64,000 nucleotides of DNA from contig NZ_SKBR01000001.1 in assembly GCF_013450295.1 (NCBI RefSeq), positions 1,182,001 to 1,246,000 of the forward strand, given 5' to 3'. Under the pieces are notes generated by a model that was given only the letters and a program-made list of their open reading frames with translations, was not told where the DNA came from and made no database searches. The position numbers and the translations under genes were made by a program. The DNA is from Streptomyces sp. AJS327 (lineage in GTDB: Bacteria > Actinomycetota > Actinomycetes > Streptomycetales > Streptomycetaceae). Numbering within the stretch: the stretch's first letter is position 1; every line of letters starts with the position of its first letter. Shown in pieces: positions 61,943-64,000 of this stretch.

Positions 61943-62706
61943 GGTGCGGGCTCTCCCTTGGTCGCCGGGGCGGGCCTGACCACTGTATCCGTACGGAATC
62001 CCAGCCAGGCGCCGAGGAACCCCAGCAGGAAACCGAGCACGTGCGCCAGATACGCCACCCCGGGGCCGTCCGCCGCGCCACGCAGCGCGCCCCACTGGAT
62101 CGCCAGCCAGAACAGCAGCACCACCCAGGCGGGGAAGCGCAGCGGCAGGAAGAACAGGAACGGGAAGACGCTGGTGACCCGGGCGCGGGGAAAGAGGTAG
62201 AGGAACGCCCCCAGGACCCCGGAGATGGCGCCGGAGGCGCCGACCACCGTCTCGTCCGAGTCGGCGTACGCGGCGGCGTAACCGAGCATCGCGAGGACAC
62301 CGGTGCCCAGGTAGCAGAGCAGGAACCGCGGCCCGCCCATCCGCCGCTCCACCATGCCGCCGAAGACGAACAGGAAGAGCAGGTTGCCCAGCAGATGGGC
62401 CCACGTCCCGTGCAGGAACATCGCCGTCAGGGGGGAGAGCAGCGGCCGCCACCCGCCGCCCCACAGCCGTCGGGGCAGCACTCCCCACCGTTCGAAGTAC
62501 GCGTTCTGGGCCCGGTGCAACTCCTCGCCGGTGCCGTGGACGGGGAGGAGCCCGGAGGCCGGACCGACGAGGAACAGCAGGGCGCAGCAGCCGATCAGCC
62601 CGTAGGTGAGCAGCGGGGGCCGGGGCCGGGAGGTGGCGTCGCGCCGCTGGCCACACCGCCCCCGGCCGCTGTCCGTGACTCCGGTGTCGCCCTCCGTGCC
62701 GTCCAT
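61939..62706 (-). CDS. Rhomboid-family intramembrane serine protease
   Basis: A 255-residue six- or seven-helix membrane protein. The catalytic Ser158 is in GASGAISG and the His222 in LAHVLGFLLG; the substrate-gating HLLGNLLFLFVFG (about 104-116) is present. It cleaves transmembrane segments. Substrate unknown. ATG at 62706 lacks a good ribosome site. The zinc-ribbon gene is divergent. Confidence 0.92.
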   Translation of the reverse strand: MDGTEGDTGVTDSGRGRCGQRRDATSRPRPPLLTYGLIGCCALLFLVGPASGLLPVHGTGEELHRAQNAYFERWGVLPRRLWGGGWRPLLSPLTAMFLHGTWAHLLGNLLFLFVFGGMVERRMGGPRFLLCYLGTGVLAMLGYAAAYADSDETVVGASGAISGVLGAFLYLFPRARVTSVFPFLFFLPLRFPAWVVLLFWLAIQWGALRGAADGPGVAYLAHVLGFLLGFLGAWLGFRTDTVVRPAPATKGEPAP

Positions 62707-62874
62707 GTGCGGATCATGACCGCTCGCTCAGTGGGCATGCTCCTCGACACACGAGGAGGTCGGCAGGCCGTAGGGTTGAGGACACCTTGCATGCTCCTTA
62801 CACCGGTCAGCCCGGCGACCGGCCGCACGACCGACAGTCCGAGACACGATGAACGAAGGAATGAGGAAACGACG

Positions 62875-63114
62875 ATGGCGGTGCCCACCCCGACGGCCGA
62901 CACCCGCTGGCGCTGCACGCTCTGCGGCAACCTCACCCGGTTCGACGTGACCCGGTCCAGCAAAGTCGTCGAGTACGTCCATCTGGACCTGGCGGGGGAG
63001 CCGAAGATAGAGGAGCGCGAGGTGCTCAGTGAGAGCATCGAGGCGGTGCGCTGCCGCTGGTGCAACGCCGTGGACGAGGTCGAGCTGGTGGACCGCCCGG
63101 GCGCACAGGTCTGA
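62875..63114 (+). CDS. Small zinc-ribbon protein
   Basis: A 79-residue protein with two CxxC pairs, CTLC (about 14-17) and CRWC (about 60-63), expected to form one zinc ribbon; the middle is acidic. TGAGGAAACGACG precedes ATG 62875. It starts an operon with the NYN-domain gene, 19 bp apart. I know no function; the pairing with a predicted RNase suggests RNA metabolism. Confidence 0.82.
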   Translation: MAVPTPTADTRWRCTLCGNLTRFDVTRSSKVVEYVHLDLAGEPKIEEREVLSESIEAVRCRWCNAVDEVELVDRPGAQV

Positions 63115-63133
63115 GGAACGGCGGGTGTGAGCG

Positions 63134-64000
63134 GTGGTGGAGAGGACGGGCGACGAGCGCGGTCTCCCGGACGGGCGAGCCGATCCGGAGGGGGCGCGGG
63201 CTCCGTCCGGCTCCGCTGACGCCCCGCCCGCGGGGGGAGGAGACTCCACCGCGGGAGGGTCCGCCGACGGCGGGACCCCCGCCGGGGCCGCCCCCGGACA
63301 CCCCGCCGGGATCGGGTCCTCCGCCGGGGAGGCTGGGTCCTCGGGATCCTCAGGGTCCCCCGCCGAGGGGGCCGAGGCGCTCGACGGCCCGCTGCCGGAG
63401 GGTGTCCGCCGCCGGGTGATCGCGCTCACCGGGGACGTCGTCGGGGGGCTCACCGTCGGTGAACTCCCGGCCCCGCTCCGGCAGTACGCCCGGTTCACCC
63501 CACAGCGCCGCGCGAAGTTCGGCGGCAACGCGATGGCCGCGTCGCTGGAGAGTGACGCGGCCTTCCGGCACCGGATCGCCGCCCGCCTGCGGGAGCGGCT
63601 CCCGGATCTGACCGGGGCCATGGAGGAGGGGACGCCGCCCCCGGCCGCCGATCCGGTGGACGTGGCGGCCGTCGCGTACGTCCTGCGGCCGGACGGCTGG
63701 GTCAAGCTGGTGGCCGCCGCCGGTGAGGAGGCCCAGCGCGCCCGCGCCGAACGCGCCGACGAGGAGACGCAGGCCGAACTGGCCCGGCTCCGGAGCGAAC
63801 TGGCGGACGCCCGCGCGGAGTCGCGGTCACAGGCCCACCGGATCCGCGCCGAGGCGGACGCGCTCCGCAAGGAACTGGAGTCCACCCGGCGGAAGTTGCG
63901 CAGCGCGCAGAACGACGTCCAGCGTGGCGAGGCGGCCGTGCGCAAGGCCCGCGCCGAGGTGGAGTCGGCGCGGGCGGAGGCCGCGGCCGAGCGGACGGCC
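63134..64000 (+). CDS. NYN/PIN-domain predicted RNA-binding protein, N-terminal part
   Basis: Runs off the right edge; 289 codons visible. The first 80 residues are Gly/Ala/Pro/Ser-rich. Then follows LDGPLPEGVRRRVIALTGDV, a globular helical region (ARFTPQRRAKFGGNAMAASL) and a long coiled coil rich in Ala, Glu and Arg (EELARLRSELADARAE type) from about residue 195. This is the layout of actinobacterial NYN-domain proteins, in which the nuclease-like NYN domain comes after the coil and would be beyond the edge. GTG 63134 or 63137 is the start. Confidence 0.78.
   Translation, partial: MVERTGDERGLPDGRADPEGARAPSGSADAPPAGGGDSTAGGSADGGTPAGAAPGHPAGIGSSAGEAGSSGSSGSPAEGAEALDGPLPEGVRRRVIALTGDVVGGLTVGELPAPLRQYARFTPQRRAKFGGNAMAASLESDAAFRHRIAARLRERLPDLTGAMEEGTPPPAADPVDVAAVAYVLRPDGWVKLVAAAGEEAQRARAERADEETQAELARLRSELADARAESRSQAHRIRAEADALRKELESTRRKLRSAQNDVQRGEAAVRKARAEVESARAEAAAERTA

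Noticed and set aside
1..64000. tRNA, rRNA, insertion sequence, prophage and CRISPR
   Set aside because: No tRNA cloverleaf, transposase-like gene, regular spaced repeat array or integrase was recognised. The short repeats listed are not CRISPR-like in length or spacing.

Overview
The window is chromosomal DNA of a high-GC actinomycete, almost certainly a Streptomyces. The reasons are extreme third-position GC, frequent GTG starts, 4-base GTGA/ATGA gene overlaps, a Streptomyces subtilisin inhibitor, a SAM-IV type riboswitch, a mycothiol-type enzyme domain, and the actinobacterial qcrCAB/ctaCDEF respiratory genes. From memory, gene order follows the S. coelicolor core around aceE, sucB, lpd, pepA, cob, nadA, cta, qcr and trpD. 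I saw no insertion sequence, prophage, CRISPR array, rRNA or tRNA.

Layout. 1-9.9 kb: a truncated tyrosine-phosphatase gene, a flavin amine-oxidase-like enzyme, a TIGR01777 epimerase, a GNAT acetyltransferase, a frameshifted DUF4240 gene, an SDR enzyme, a WYL-type regulator and a two-component NSS transporter (large plus 37-residue small subunit). 10-20 kb: 2-oxoacid dehydrogenase block on the minus strand (aceE, GntR regulator, two-lipoyl E2, lpd) and pepA. 20-24 kb: cobalamin assembly genes cobS, cobT and a fused cobU. 24-31.7 kb: small conserved proteins, a methyltransferase, DUF3043, pspA/pspAA, a NarL-type two-component pair, a RibD-like protein and a GNAT protein. 32-35.7 kb: an unusual MerR fusion, nadA, and divergent erpA. 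36-41 kb: a membrane-anchored protein, a PfkB sugar kinase and a cysteine desulfurase-TusA fusion. 41.3-50.8 kb: ctaC-ctaD-ctaF, an L,D-transpeptidase, an orphan receiver-like protein, ctaE and qcrC-qcrA-qcrB, the terminal branch of respiration. 51-55.3 kb: trpD, an SSI-family protease inhibitor, and a class-V aminotransferase behind a SAM-IV riboswitch with a tiny leader ORF and a hairpin. 55.4-64 kb: glycerate kinase plus SLC13 permease, an OmpR-type two-component operon with an Asp-rich secreted protein, an orphan Lrp ligand-binding protein coupled to a rhomboid protease, a zinc ribbon and the start of a NYN-domain protein running off the end.

How the genes work together. aceE, the E2 and lpd supply the three catalytic subunits of 2-oxoacid dehydrogenases that feed the TCA cycle; qcrCAB and ctaCDEF carry the resulting electrons to oxygen. 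The Fe-S scaffold erpA is divergent from the Fe-S enzyme gene nadA. Several genes touch sulfur or methionine metabolism: the MetPS-like transporter, the desulfurase-TusA fusion and the SAM-controlled aminotransferase.

The observations most worth following are the SAM-IV/leader-peptide/hairpin arrangement at 53.08-53.31 kb, the MerR-TIGR03086 fusion with a 9-bp inverted repeat abutting its start, an inverted repeat spanning the ctaE start codon, 11-bp-spaced direct repeats in front of the OmpR-type operon that recur before the neighbouring permease operon, and a one-base frameshift in the DUF4240 gene.
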